This document shows, in pieces, positions 53,768 to 63,283 of a stretch of 64,000 nt of DNA. Numbering within the stretch: position 1 is the first letter of the stretch; every line of letters starts with the position of its first letter. The DNA comes from an endosymbiont of Galathealinum brachiosum (GTDB lineage Bacteria > Pseudomonadota > Gammaproteobacteria > SZUA-229), in the NCBI GenBank assembly GCA_003349885.1, contig QFXC01000002.1, positions 191,850 to 255,849 of the forward strand, written 5' to 3'. The notes under the pieces were generated by a model. That model saw nothing but the letters and a program-made list of their open reading frames with translations. It had not been told where the DNA came from and ran no database searches. A program made the translations under genes and the position numbers.

Positions 53768-55708
53768 TTATTTATTGTCGTCTTCTTTTACTTCTTCAAA
53801 CTCGGCATCAACTACTTCATCTTCTGCTGCATTAGCATCACCAGCAGCCTGTTCACCACCAGCATCCGCACCACCTTCCTGCTGCTGTGACTGAGCATAT
53901 GCTTTTTCAGCAACTTTGCCTGCTGCTTCTGTTAGTGCTGTAGTTTTAGCTTCGATAAGCTCTTTATCGTCACCAGCAACCGCTTCTTTCAGTTCAGTAA
54001 TTGCAGTTTCAATTGCAGCTTTCTCACCTTCTTCAACCTGATCACCCAGATCTTTCAGTGATTTCTCAGATGCATGAATCAGATTATCTGCTGTGTTACG
54101 TGCTTCAACCAGTTCTTTCTGCTTGCGATCTTCATCCGCATGCGCTTCAGCATCTTTAACCATGTTTTCAACTTCTTCGTCAGACAAACCAGAAGAGGCT
54201 TTAATCACAATAGACTGCTCTTTACCCGTAGCTTTATCTTTCGCAGATACATTCAGGATACCATTTGCATCGATATCAAATGATACTTCGATCTGAGGCA
54301 CACCACGTGCAGCAGGTGGAATATCCTGTAGATCAAAACGACCTAGAGACTTATTACCTGAAGCCATTTCGCGCTCACCCTGAAGTACATGAACTGTAAC
54401 CGCACTCTGGTTATCATCCGCTGTTGAGAACACCTGTGATGCCTTAGTCGGAATCGTTGTGTTTTTCTCAACCAGTTTGGTCATTACACCACCCATAGTT
54501 TCAATACCCAGAGATAATGGTGTTACGTCTAATAGTAAGATGTCATTAACATCACCACCTAAAACACCACCCTGTATAGATGCACCCATTGCAACTGCTT
54601 CATCCGGGTTTACATCTTTACGCGCTTCTTTACCAAAGAAGTTTTTGACCGCATCCTGAACCATTGGCATACGACTCTGACCACCCACAAGGATGATATC
54701 GTCGATTTCACCAACACTTAAACCTGCATCTGATAATGCTGTTTTACATGGTGCAATAGTACGCTCAACCAAATCTTCAACTAGTGATTCAAGCTTAGCG
54801 CGAGTTAGTTTCAGGTTAAGGTGTTTAGGACCTGAAGCATCAGCAGTAATGTAAGGTAAGTTAACATCTGTTTGCTGGCTGTTAGATAATTCGATTTTTG
54901 CTTTTTCAGCGGCTTCTTTTAAACGCTGAAGTGCAAGCGGATCGTTATGTAAATCCATACCGTTGTCTTTCTTGAACTCGTCTGCAAGATAGTCAATCAG
55001 ACGCATATCAAAGTCTTCACCACCGAGGAATGTATCACCATTAGTCGCTAATACTTCAAACTGATGCTCGCCATCAATTTCAGCGATTTCAATGATTGAT
55101 ACATCAAATGTACCACCACCAAGGTCGTATACTGCAATAGTAGAGTCGCCCTTAAGTTTCTTATCCATACCGTAAGCTAATGCAGCTGCAGTTGGCTCAT
55201 TGATAATACGTTTAACTTCAAGACCGGCAATTTTACCTGCGTCTTTAGTTGCCTGACGTTGTGAGTCATTGAAATAAGCTGGAACGGTTACTACCGCTTC
55301 TGTTACTTCTTCACCTAAATATTCTTCAGCTGTTTTCTTCATTTTCTGAAGAATACGTGCTGCTACTTCCGGTGGAGCCATCTTGTTGCCATGGGCTTCA
55401 ATCCAGGCATCACCGTTATCCGCTTTAATGATTGTGTAAGGTACAAGTTTGATATCACGCTGAACAACTTCTTCCTCAAAACGACGACCAATAAGACGCT
55501 TAGTTGCGAATAATGTATTGGCAGGGTTAGTTACAGCCTGACGTTTTGCAGACTGACCTACCATAACCTCATCACCTTCACCGAAAGCAACGATTGAAGG
55601 AGTGGTACGATCACCCTCAGAATTTTCAATGATGCGCGGTGCATCACCATCCATAATTGCGACACAAGAGTTAGTTGTACCCAGGTCGATGCCGATAATT
55701 TTACCCAT
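53768..55708 (-). CDS. dnaK: chaperone DnaK
   Basis: I set the start at the ATG at 55708 (GGAG 8 nt upstream; 646 residues). A TTG 12 bases earlier is also in frame. The protein has [14 protein letters not shown], the phosphate loops [12 protein letters not shown] and [11 protein letters not shown], and a substrate domain. It ends in an acidic tail ([16 protein letters not shown]). Hsp70 chaperone, ATP-driven. A sigma32-like promoter lies at 55747-55774. Confidence 0.98.
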   Translation of the reverse strand: MGKIIGIDLGTTNSCVAIMDGDAPRIIENSEGDRTTPSIVAFGEGDEVMVGQSAKRQAVTNPANTLFATKRLIGRRFEEEVVQRDIKLVPYTIIKADNGDAWIEAHGNKMAPPEVAARILQKMKKTAEEYLGEEVTEAVVTVPAYFNDSQRQATKDAGKIAGLEVKRIINEPTAAALAYGMDKKLKGDSTIAVYDLGGGTFDVSIIEIAEIDGEHQFEVLATNGDTFLGGEDFDMRLIDYLADEFKKDNGMDLHNDPLALQRLKEAAEKAKIELSNSQQTDVNLPYITADASGPKHLNLKLTRAKLESLVEDLVERTIAPCKTALSDAGLSVGEIDDIILVGGQSRMPMVQDAVKNFFGKEARKDVNPDEAVAMGASIQGGVLGGDVNDILLLDVTPLSLGIETMGGVMTKLVEKNTTIPTKASQVFSTADDNQSAVTVHVLQGEREMASGNKSLGRFDLQDIPPAARGVPQIEVSFDIDANGILNVSAKDKATGKEQSIVIKASSGLSDEEVENMVKDAEAHADEDRKQKELVEARNTADNLIHASEKSLKDLGDQVEEGEKAAIETAITELKEAVAGDDKELIEAKTTALTEAAGKVAEKAYAQSQQQEGGADAGGEQAAGDANAAEDEVVDAEFEEVKEDDNK

Positions 55709-55746
55709 GTTTTGCTCCAAAATGCTTAATTTTTAACTTATCCCTT

Positions 55747-55774
55747 AAATAAGGGCAGGTTTTTACTTTTCAAT
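55747..55774 (-). promoter_or_regulatory. sigma32-like promoter of dnaK
   Basis: On the minus strand TTGAAA is followed, after about 12 bases, by CCCTTATTT (consensus CCCCATNT). It lies just upstream of the dnaK start. It is a weaker match than the one before grpE. Confidence 0.5.
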
Positions 55775-55817
55775 GGTTAGAAGAGTTTTATAACCTTCTC
55801 ACCAGTATAATTTTTCC

Positions 55818-55940
55818 TGTAACTGTTCAGCTTGTCCCTGAGTGGTTTCAGGCCAGGGAGGAAAATGTGAGCTTATAAGTATAAGTGTCCATTTTTCAAC
55901 GAAGGCATGGAGCCATTCAGGGGTAAGCTGAGCTGTTACA
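55818..55940. repeat. extragenic palindrome, GTAACTGTTCAG family, copy 2
   Basis: The left arm TGTAACTGTTCAGCTTGTCC and the reverse of the right arm TGTAACAGCTCAGCTTACCC match, extending through TGA(G/A)TGG. It ends one base short of the grpE stop (55942), as copy 1 does at fabF. Confidence 0.75.
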
Positions 55941-55941
55941 A

Positions 55942-56544
55942 TTAGTCAGCTGCTTTTGATACCATTACCATCGCCGGGCGTACCAGACGATCATTTAACA
56001 GGTAACCTTTCTGCATCACTGCCATTACTGTATTCGGCTCATGCTCATCACTGGGCTGCATTGACATCGCCTGATGATGATCTGCATTGAACTTTTCACC
56101 CATCGGGTTCAGCTCAACCACATTAAATTTTTCAAATACACCAGATAACATATTCAATGTCATTTCACTGCCTTCACGCAGATTTTCAACATTGGCATTT
56201 TCCTGTCCGGCCGCGTCAACACCCATTTCCAGACTATCTTTAACCGCCAGCATTTCAGAGATAAACTTCTCTAATGCAAATTTGTGTGCATTTTCCAGAT
56301 CTTTCTGAGTGCGTCGACGAATATTATCCATCTCAGCTTTAGTACGCAGTAGCTGATCCCAGTTCTCAGAAGCTTTCTTTTCCGCCTGCTCCAGGCGCTC
56401 GATCATTTCTTCCGGCGAAAAAGCTTCACCTTCCGTTTCATTAACCGCCTCAAGTGCTTCTTCAGTAACTTCTTCAGATGATAAAATGTCGCCTTCTACA
56501 GCGGCATCCTGTTGATTCTTATCGAGGATTTCCTCGTTTGACAT
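55942..56544 (-). CDS. grpE: nucleotide exchange factor GrpE
   Basis: The 200-residue protein has an acidic N-terminus, a long helix (AEKKASENWDQLLRTKAEMDN) and the GrpE head with VELNPMGEKFNADHHQAMS and MQKGYLLNDRLVRPAMVMV. It releases ADP from DnaK. A good sigma32 promoter precedes it. Confidence 0.97.
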   Translation of the reverse strand: MSNEEILDKNQQDAAVEGDILSSEEVTEEALEAVNETEGEAFSPEEMIERLEQAEKKASENWDQLLRTKAEMDNIRRRTQKDLENAHKFALEKFISEMLAVKDSLEMGVDAAGQENANVENLREGSEMTLNMLSGVFEKFNVVELNPMGEKFNADHHQAMSMQPSDEHEPNTVMAVMQKGYLLNDRLVRPAMVMVSKAAD

Positions 56545-56578
56545 TGCCAGTCTCCATCAATATTTAGGTCTGTTAGCC

Positions 56579-56606
56579 ATATGGGGATATTCAATTAAGA
56601 TTCAAG
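56579..56606 (-). promoter_or_regulatory. sigma32 heat-shock promoter of grpE
   Basis: On the minus strand CTTGAA (reverse of 56601-56606), then 14 bases, then CCCCATAT (reverse of 56579-56586) matches the sigma32 consensus closely. It lies 35 bp before the grpE start. The HrcA gene is upstream, so both sigma32 and HrcA may act here. Confidence 0.8.
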
Positions 56607-56659
56607 GGTCTTGAAATACAAAAGATATAAAGAAGAAAGAAAAAAACAGATAATCGTAC

Positions 56660-57709
56660 TTATTTAGCTTCCGCACCCAGCGCCAGACTTAAAAAGCGCG
56701 CAGTGATATTCACAGCCGATATCACTTTACTATATTCCATTCGGGTCGGCCCTATCACCCCGAGCACTCCCAGCGTACTTTCTTTAGTACCATATGGAAC
56801 CGAGATAACACTAAAATCTTCCAGCCCCTCTATACCCGCTTCTGAACCGATAAATACCTGCATATCTTCCGCCTGTATACAACGATCCAGTAAACCCAGC
56901 ATATCTCGCTTATTTTGAAACACCTGAAACAGCTGTTGCAGCTGATTCGCATTATCGGCTTCATTGAAACGAATTAAGTTAGCTTGTCCCTGTAGTCGAT
57001 AACTCTCATTCTCATCATCAGGTTTAAGCGCCTGATCTGCCAGATTAACCGCAGCTGCCATTAACTCATCAACCTGGGTGCGAGCTCCCTGCATTTCTTT
57101 TATCAAAAGAGAGCGAATCTGAAATATATCCTTACCCATAAAGTGCTGATTAAGGTAATTAGAAATCTTAACCAGCTCATTCTGAGAAAAGTCTTTATCT
57201 ACGTGCACAATCCGATTTTGAACATCACGTTCATTAACGACCAGAATAGCCAGAATTTTTTTATCTGGCAGGGGTAAAAACTCAATGCGGCGCAGGTTCA
57301 ACTGGCCACTTTTAGGTAAAGTAATGACCCCGGCCATCTGAGTAATATCAGACAACAGATTATTTGCCATATTAATCAGGGTATCTTTATCCTGATCCGC
57401 ATTTAACTGTAACTGTAGTTTTTCTTTAATCGCATTTTCAATGGGACTAAATTCCAGCATGGAATCAACATACATACGGAAACCCATATTGGTGGGCACT
57501 CTTCCAGCAGATGTATGCGGTGCTGAAACCAGCCCCATTGAATCGAGGTTCGCCATTACATTACGAATTGTGGCGGTAGAGATATTTAAACCCGCTGATT
57601 CAGCAAGTGTTTTAGAACCAACCGGAGCGCCCTCTTCAACGTAACAGTTGATAAGGGTTTTTAATAAATATTGGGAACGTTCGTTTAATGGAGTTGAGTT
57701 TTTAGACAT
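56660..57709 (-). CDS. hrcA: heat-inducible repressor HrcA
   Basis: The 349-residue protein has an N-terminal winged helix (LNERSQYLLKTLINCYVEEGAPVGSKTLAES), the GLVSAPHTSAGRVPTNMGFR segment and a C-terminal domain ending GPTRMEYSKVISAVNITARFL. HrcA binds CIRCE elements to repress chaperone genes. No CIRCE (TTAGCACTC-N9-GAGTGCTAA) was seen in this window. Confidence 0.95.
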   Translation of the reverse strand: MSKNSTPLNERSQYLLKTLINCYVEEGAPVGSKTLAESAGLNISTATIRNVMANLDSMGLVSAPHTSAGRVPTNMGFRMYVDSMLEFSPIENAIKEKLQLQLNADQDKDTLINMANNLLSDITQMAGVITLPKSGQLNLRRIEFLPLPDKKILAILVVNERDVQNRIVHVDKDFSQNELVKISNYLNQHFMGKDIFQIRSLLIKEMQGARTQVDELMAAAVNLADQALKPDDENESYRLQGQANLIRFNEADNANQLQQLFQVFQNKRDMLGLLDRCIQAEDMQVFIGSEAGIEGLEDFSVISVPYGTKESTLGVLGVIGPTRMEYSKVISAVNITARFLSLALGAEAK

Positions 57710-57771
57710 GGCATAATTATTTTACGTAAACTTTTTTCCAAAGGATCACTATTACAGGTCGTAATATTTCA

Positions 57772-57838
57772 GGATCAGATTTGACCTCACCAACTCACAG
57801 GATTATTCAAACCCGGACATCAAATCTGGCTCCGACCC
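57772..57838. repeat. remnant of an extragenic inverted repeat
   Basis: GATCAGATTTGA near 57773-57784 and the reverse of CAAATCTGGCTCCGACCC match imperfectly. Only one copy is present in the window. Located between lolD and hrcA. Confidence 0.45.
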
Positions 57839-57858
57839 TTTACTACTTTTAAAACTAT

Positions 57859-58593
57859 TTAAAGTTTTTTCAAATGCCCGCTTTCGATGGTATAAATCGT
57901 ATCCATCTTTTTAGCCAGCTCCATATCATGAGTTATTACAACCAGGCTGGTACCAAACTCTTTATTTAAACGCAGTAGAACCTGAACCACCTGGTCTGCC
58001 GTAGCTTTATCCAGGTTACCCGTTGGCTCATCTGCAAAAATACAACGCGGTTCATTAATCACCGCTCGAGCTATGGCTGCTCGTTGACGCTCTCCACCGG
58101 AAAGCTCTGCGGGTTTATGCTTTAAACGCCCGGTCATACCTACTTTCTCAAGCAGCATATCCGCTTTGCTGAGTGCTTGCGATGGACTTGTACCTCTAAC
58201 CAGCGCAGGCATCGCAACATTTTCTTCTGCAGTAAACTCTGCTAACAGGTGATGAAACTGATACACAAAGCCCATGTAATTGTTACGCATATTACAACGT
58301 TCTTTTTCAGACATGGTAAACAGGTTTTTTTCATCAACAAATACCTGCCCTGATGTAGGATCATCAAGCCCACCCAGTAAATGCAATAAAGTACTTTTAC
58401 CAGAACCAGAGGCACCCACAATAGCAATTTTTTCACCGGCCTTAATCGTGAGGTTTACACTTTTTAAAACTTCCAGATAACTACCGCCACCCTCACTAAA
58501 AGTCATGCTCAAATCAACTGCTTCTAAAACAATAGGAGCACCGGTGCCATTAGGGAAAATTTGCGAATCTGTAAAACGATCAATTAAAGGCAT
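57859..58593 (-). CDS. lolD: lipoprotein-release ABC ATPase LolD
   Basis: The 244-residue ATPase has Walker A IVGASGSGKSTLLHLLGGLD, the signature LSGGERQRAAIARAV and Walker B CIFADEPTGNLD. It powers release of lipoproteins from the inner membrane. It shares one base with the lolC gene. Confidence 0.95.
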   Translation of the reverse strand: MPLIDRFTDSQIFPNGTGAPIVLEAVDLSMTFSEGGGSYLEVLKSVNLTIKAGEKIAIVGASGSGKSTLLHLLGGLDDPTSGQVFVDEKNLFTMSEKERCNMRNNYMGFVYQFHHLLAEFTAEENVAMPALVRGTSPSQALSKADMLLEKVGMTGRLKHKPAELSGGERQRAAIARAVINEPRCIFADEPTGNLDKATADQVVQVLLRLNKEFGTSLVVITHDMELAKKMDTIYTIESGHLKKL

Positions 58594-59840
58594 TATTCAT
58601 ACCTCAATGCTTCTGCTGGCTGGACACGCGCCGCTCTATAGGCAGGATAAATTGTCGCCAGTACTGACAGACCAAATGCAGATGCAGTGTAAGTCAGCAC
58701 ATCTGAAAGGCGTAAATCTGATTTTAATTCAGTAATATAATAAACATCTGCCGGCAGAAATTTTGTATTCATTAAACCTTCTACAAAACCAACAATTTCA
58801 TTAACGTATAATGCAACCGGCACACCTAGTGCCACACCTAATAATGTACCCACTAAACCAATCACCACACCCTGCACAATAAATACCCACATTAAACTAC
58901 TCGGTGTCATACCAATAGTGCGTAAAATGGCTATGTCTGCCTGTTTATCATTAACCGTCATCACCAGTGTCGAAATAATATTAAATGCCGCCACTGCAAC
59001 AATCAGCAATAAAATAATGAACATCACCACTTTTTCAGTTTTTAATGCTTTAAATAAATTACTGTGCATTTTGGTCCAGTCACGAACCCAGTAGTCTTCA
59101 CCTAATGATCTATCTAATTCATGAGTGACCTCATAAGCACTAAACATATCATCGAGTTTGAGACGCACGCCTTCAACTTTTTCACCCATACTAAATAACT
59201 TTTGCGCATCATTCATATGTATAAAAGCCATTGAACGATCGAATTGATGCATTCCTGCCTCAAATACACCTACAACTGTAAAGCGCCTTAAGCGGGGCAT
59301 TACCCCTACCGGTGTCACATTCGCCTGAGGTGTTATAAGGGTTATTTTTTCACCTTCGAACACACCCATGGCATTAGCCAGTTCACGACCAAGAATAATA
59401 CCGAAACGACCCGCTTTTAAATCAGATAATCGCCCGGATACCATTTTATCTGCTATCTCTGAAACCTTAGGCTCCTGATCCGGCAAAACACCTCGAATAA
59501 TTGCACCACTCACCCGGTTACGGTTACTTAACATGGCTTCATTCTGTGTAAATGGTGCGGAATCAACAACATTAGGATGCATTGCACTCTTTATCTGAAT
59601 AGACTGCCAGTCTTCAAGTTTACCGTCCTGACCGGTAACCGTTGCATGCGCGGTCATACCAAGAGTACGTTCACGTAACTCTTTACCAAAACCATTCATA
59701 ACTGAAAGCACAACAATAAGTGCAGCCACACCCAGCGCTATGCCTAACATAGAAATTAATGCGATAAATGACACAAATCCATTACGACGTTTGGCGCGTG
59801 TGTATCTAAGGCCGATGTAAAGCTCTTTCGGTCTAAACAT
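58593..59840 (-). CDS. lolC: lipoprotein-release permease LolC/E-type
   Basis: The ATG at 59840 is preferred (415 residues); a longer frame begins with TTG at 59909 and adds 23 residues. The protein has an N-terminal helix (FVSFIALISMLGIALGVAALIVVLSVMNGFG) and three C-terminal helices with TIGMTPSSLMWVFIVQGVVIG. Only one permease gene lies next to LolD here. That suits a single-permease LolF-like arrangement, or a second gene elsewhere. Confidence 0.92.
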   Translation of the reverse strand: MFRPKELYIGLRYTRAKRRNGFVSFIALISMLGIALGVAALIVVLSVMNGFGKELRERTLGMTAHATVTGQDGKLEDWQSIQIKSAMHPNVVDSAPFTQNEAMLSNRNRVSGAIIRGVLPDQEPKVSEIADKMVSGRLSDLKAGRFGIILGRELANAMGVFEGEKITLITPQANVTPVGVMPRLRRFTVVGVFEAGMHQFDRSMAFIHMNDAQKLFSMGEKVEGVRLKLDDMFSAYEVTHELDRSLGEDYWVRDWTKMHSNLFKALKTEKVVMFIILLLIVAVAAFNIISTLVMTVNDKQADIAILRTIGMTPSSLMWVFIVQGVVIGLVGTLLGVALGVPVALYVNEIVGFVEGLMNTKFLPADVYYITELKSDLRLSDVLTYTASAFGLSVLATIYPAYRAARVQPAEALRYE

Positions 59841-59936
59841 ATCTGAAGGGGTTCTTTTTAAAATTAATTGAAACTGGTTATTCTTTAACCAGTTTATTTC
59901 TGTAATCAAAAATGATTACACCTAAAGCAATACGTC

Positions 59937-60641
59937 CTATAACAATACAGGCACAGCCCTGTCAATTGACAAACCCATTGGGTCAATTTTTGCCCCGTAT
60001 GCAATTACTTCCACCCCTTCCTTAACGGCTTCTCTTAACAGTCGTCCATACTCAGCATCTATATTATCAGCTGGTGTCACAAGATTAACATCAGTACGCA
60101 TGATTATAAATAGCAGAACAGCTCTATCGCCCGATTTAACCTGCTGAATTAACTCACGTAAATGTTTTTGTCCTCGTTTTGTGACCGCGTCGGGAAAACT
60201 ACCTAACCCGGCTTCCTGACACAGTGTCACATGCTTCACTTCAACAAAGACCTGCTCCTGCTTAAAATCCAGAACAAAATCTACGCGACTACCCTCATCT
60301 CCATAAGGCACTTCACTACGACAATGATCAAACCCGGCTAGTTCCGTGATCTGGTTTTGCATCAACGCCTCACGCGCCAGTTTGTTCGTTAATCCCGTAT
60401 TAATACAGGCCAGCACATCCGGTTTAAGCTCAACCAGTTGCCAGCTATGAGCATATTTTCGTTTAGGGTTATCAGAAACGCTTAACCAGACATTTGCACC
60501 TTCTGGCATGCAACCGGTCATCGCACCGGTATTTGCACAGTGGGCTGTAATTTCTGAGCCGTCTTCTAAAATAATATCCGCTAGAAAACGCTTATAACGC
60601 TTTATAAGTTTGCCTCTGATTAAAGTTGAATCAAATTTCAT
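59937..60641 (-). CDS. sfsA: sugar fermentation stimulation protein homologue
   Basis: The 234-residue protein has the SfsA pattern: NTGAMTGCMPEGANVWLS, VDFVLDFKQEQVFVEVKHVTL and FPDAVTKRGQKHLRELI. SfsA proteins have a nuclease-like core and are linked to sugar metabolism in E. coli, though their biochemical role is open. Confidence 0.94.
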   Translation of the reverse strand: MKFDSTLIRGKLIKRYKRFLADIILEDGSEITAHCANTGAMTGCMPEGANVWLSVSDNPKRKYAHSWQLVELKPDVLACINTGLTNKLAREALMQNQITELAGFDHCRSEVPYGDEGSRVDFVLDFKQEQVFVEVKHVTLCQEAGLGSFPDAVTKRGQKHLRELIQQVKSGDRAVLLFIIMRTDVNLVTPADNIDAEYGRLLREAVKEGVEVIAYGAKIDPMGLSIDRAVPVLL

Positions 60642-60794
60642 TAAAATCTCAAGTATTCATTAATGTATTATTTTACAGAACTAATCGTACGTATATGAAA
60701 ATTTCGTTATGTATTTTTTCAGCACCTGCCTGATATTGAACTATTATATAAATATCCTCCTCTTGATGACTCGCATTAATTTTGGAAAACAATA

Positions 60795-61067
60795 ATGAAA
60801 TTGAATATCAGAAACCTTTTAATCGCTTTATTTTTAGTTTGCATTTCATCTGTCTCAGTGGCTGACAGCAACTCTGAAGGATGCAAATCATGTGTGAGAT
60901 CTCACGATTGCAGCCGTATTAACAAAACCTGTAATGCCACCTGTAGAGCAAATTTATATTCAAAAGATATTGATCTGGAATCTTGTCGCGGAAGATGTAT
61001 TGGTGATCTGGAGAGATGTCTTTCAAACGCTAAAAAATCATGCGGCTTTTATTGCGCTGAAAAATAA
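60795..61067 (+). CDS. secreted cysteine-rich protein
   Basis: The 90-residue protein has a signal peptide (MKLNIRNLLIALFLVCISSV, cleavage near SVA). The mature part has ten cysteines in paired spacing (CKSC, SHDC, CNATC, CRGRC, RCL, CGFYC). Disulfide pairing in the periplasm is likely. I do not recognise the family. It is convergent with soxB across a terminator. Confidence 0.75.
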   Translation: MKLNIRNLLIALFLVCISSVSVADSNSEGCKSCVRSHDCSRINKTCNATCRANLYSKDIDLESCRGRCIGDLERCLSNAKKSCGFYCAEK

Positions 61068-61110
61068 AAGTAACACACTAATTTAAAACCCTCTAACACC
61101 TCAAAAAAAA

Positions 61111-61131
61111 AGGCGCCTAATATAAGCGCCT
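61111..61131. terminator. bidirectional terminator before soxB stop
   Basis: AGGCGC (61111-61116) and GCGCCT (61126-61131) form a GC-rich stem flanked by A and T runs. It serves both the Cys-rich gene and soxB. Confidence 0.85.
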
Positions 61132-61159
61132 TTTTTTCGTTAAATTAGTTAAAAATAAA

Positions 61160-63100
61160 CTAACTAATCTCACCTGGATAATCAGCAATACCCGGATTTG
61201 TTTTTATTCCCACTAGTTTAGGATGATTGATTTTCGGTAACTTTAATACATTATCTTTACCACGGTTCTTTACAATATAATCATGAACCACATCCCACAT
61301 TAGTCGCCCATCAGGTGCTTTTCCTACCGTTGCCCAACCTGCCACCTTATACATCTGATCCGGCTCAATAGAGTGACCGTTATCCAGTTTTGCATCAGTA
61401 ATACGCTGATATAAGGCTTTTGACGGATCAATCGTATAATCCATACCACCTACACGCACCATATCTCCACCAGACTGTAAGTATGGGTCAACATCAAACA
61501 GATTATCCGCAACACCTTCCAGTATGCGTAATAAATCACGGCCTGACATTTCACTTACATAGGTTTCACCATAAGTAATAGCACATTGTGTCATTACATC
61601 TTCCATAGTGATCCAGTCACCTTTCAATGTGCTCGTACCCCAACGTACACCCGCAGACATAGCAACATCGGCACTATATTCTTCACGCAGTGCGTTACAT
61701 AAAATCTGATCCCATGTGCCCATGAAATTACCACGGCGATACAATAAACGATCAGCAATCGCCAGTTTCTCATCAAGAATTTCTTTATACGTTTTACCAA
61801 CACGGCCTTCATTGTAGAAATACTTCTGCGCACGGCTCTCAACAATATTCTTGTCATAAACCGTATTTCGCATCTGATCAAGATACGCCTGCATTTCTTT
61901 ATCTTCTTCTAACCAGTCAGTAATAACCGGCAGCATTTTGTAATCCATGGATTTAACTTTGCCATCCTGAATATCAAAATCCATTACACCGACAAACTTA
62001 CCATTTGAACCTGCATTGGTAACCAGACAAGTACCACCATCTACATTTTTAACTTTAATTGGTTTCGGAATACCATCATGAGTATGACCACCAAATACCG
62101 CATTTAAACCCGGTACGCGTTCTGCCATTTTTATATCTACATCCATACCGTTATGGGATAACAGTACAATTGCATCCGGTTTTTCATCGGCTTTAATATT
62201 TTTAACCAGCTCGATCATGTCATCTTCACGCAAGCCGAATGACCAGTCAGGGAAAAACTCCTGTGGATTGGCATTAGCCGTTCTCGGGAAGGCCTGACCA
62301 ACGATACAGATACGTGCACCATTGATTTCTTTAATAACATATGGACGGAACGCATGGCCTGTATCTTCATCAAACAGACCACTACCATCATATTTTTCCA
62401 CCATGGTCGGGTATTCATCACCAAACATAGAGTCATCTTTAACGCGAACATTCTGCCCTATGAAGTCACCTTTGAACAAAGCGACATTGCTTAACACTTC
62501 TTCTTCTTTATAGGTAAATTCCCAGTGACCAACCATGACATCCAGCCCAAGGATATTTGAAGCTTCTACCATATCGACACCACGTGTCCATAACGATGTA
62601 CCAGAGCCCTGCCATAAGTCTCCACCATCAATAGTGATTGTATTCGTTTTACCACCTGCCTGATCACGTAATTTATTAACCAGTGTTTTAATCTGAGCAA
62701 AACCACCAGTTTTACCAAAAACTTTGGCTGCATTTTCAAAGTCGAGATAGGTATAAGCATATGATTCAGGTGTAGCCGCTTTGAAACCCATCGCTTCGAG
62801 TAATTTATTACCCACTACGTGTGGTGGGCGACCATAAGCTTCACCTACACCCAGATTTACATTCGGCTCTCTAAAATAAACCGGATTCAACTGACCATGC
62901 ACATCAGTAATATGTATGATGCGCACATTACCTTTCATTGGGAGGTCATAAAAACCATCCGGCATCGCATTCAGACCTGCAACCGAAACAGGAGAAGAAG
63001 AGCTGGACTTATCAGAACAGCCAATGATTGCAGGAACAGCAGCTGAGGCAGCGGCAGCACCCATCAGTTTCAGAAATGTGCGTCGATTTAAAAATGGCAT
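61160..63100 (-). CDS. soxB: thiosulfohydrolase SoxB
   Basis: The 646-residue protein has a Tat signal (NRRTFLKLMGAAAASAAV) followed by a low-complexity serine run. The metallophosphoesterase core has ITDVHGQLNPVYF, TIDGGDLWQGSGTSLW and GHWEFTYKEEEV. SoxB holds two manganese ions and releases sulfate from the SoxYZ-bound intermediate in the periplasm. No other sox gene is present in the window; soxB stands alone. Confidence 0.95.
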   Translation of the reverse strand: MPFLNRRTFLKLMGAAAASAAVPAIIGCSDKSSSSSPVSVAGLNAMPDGFYDLPMKGNVRIIHITDVHGQLNPVYFREPNVNLGVGEAYGRPPHVVGNKLLEAMGFKAATPESYAYTYLDFENAAKVFGKTGGFAQIKTLVNKLRDQAGGKTNTITIDGGDLWQGSGTSLWTRGVDMVEASNILGLDVMVGHWEFTYKEEEVLSNVALFKGDFIGQNVRVKDDSMFGDEYPTMVEKYDGSGLFDEDTGHAFRPYVIKEINGARICIVGQAFPRTANANPQEFFPDWSFGLREDDMIELVKNIKADEKPDAIVLLSHNGMDVDIKMAERVPGLNAVFGGHTHDGIPKPIKVKNVDGGTCLVTNAGSNGKFVGVMDFDIQDGKVKSMDYKMLPVITDWLEEDKEMQAYLDQMRNTVYDKNIVESRAQKYFYNEGRVGKTYKEILDEKLAIADRLLYRRGNFMGTWDQILCNALREEYSADVAMSAGVRWGTSTLKGDWITMEDVMTQCAITYGETYVSEMSGRDLLRILEGVADNLFDVDPYLQSGGDMVRVGGMDYTIDPSKALYQRITDAKLDNGHSIEPDQMYKVAGWATVGKAPDGRLMWDVVHDYIVKNRGKDNVLKLPKINHPKLVGIKTNPGIADYPGEIS

Positions 63101-63283
63101 GGTTTCACCTTAAGTATTGGTGGTTATATAAAAAAACAAGTATAGACCTTGCTGAATAAATAGCTTTGTGTCCCTGTTATAAATGCTGAGACTTTAATTT
63201 AGTAAACTTAACTTATTGTAATAAGCGTTTAATTTATTATAATTATCGAGCCTAATAATATAGATTATTCATAGAGTTTTCAA

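Noticed and set aside
56545..57858. CIRCE operator near grpE and hrcA
   Set aside because: No TTAGCACTC or GAGTGCTAA was seen.
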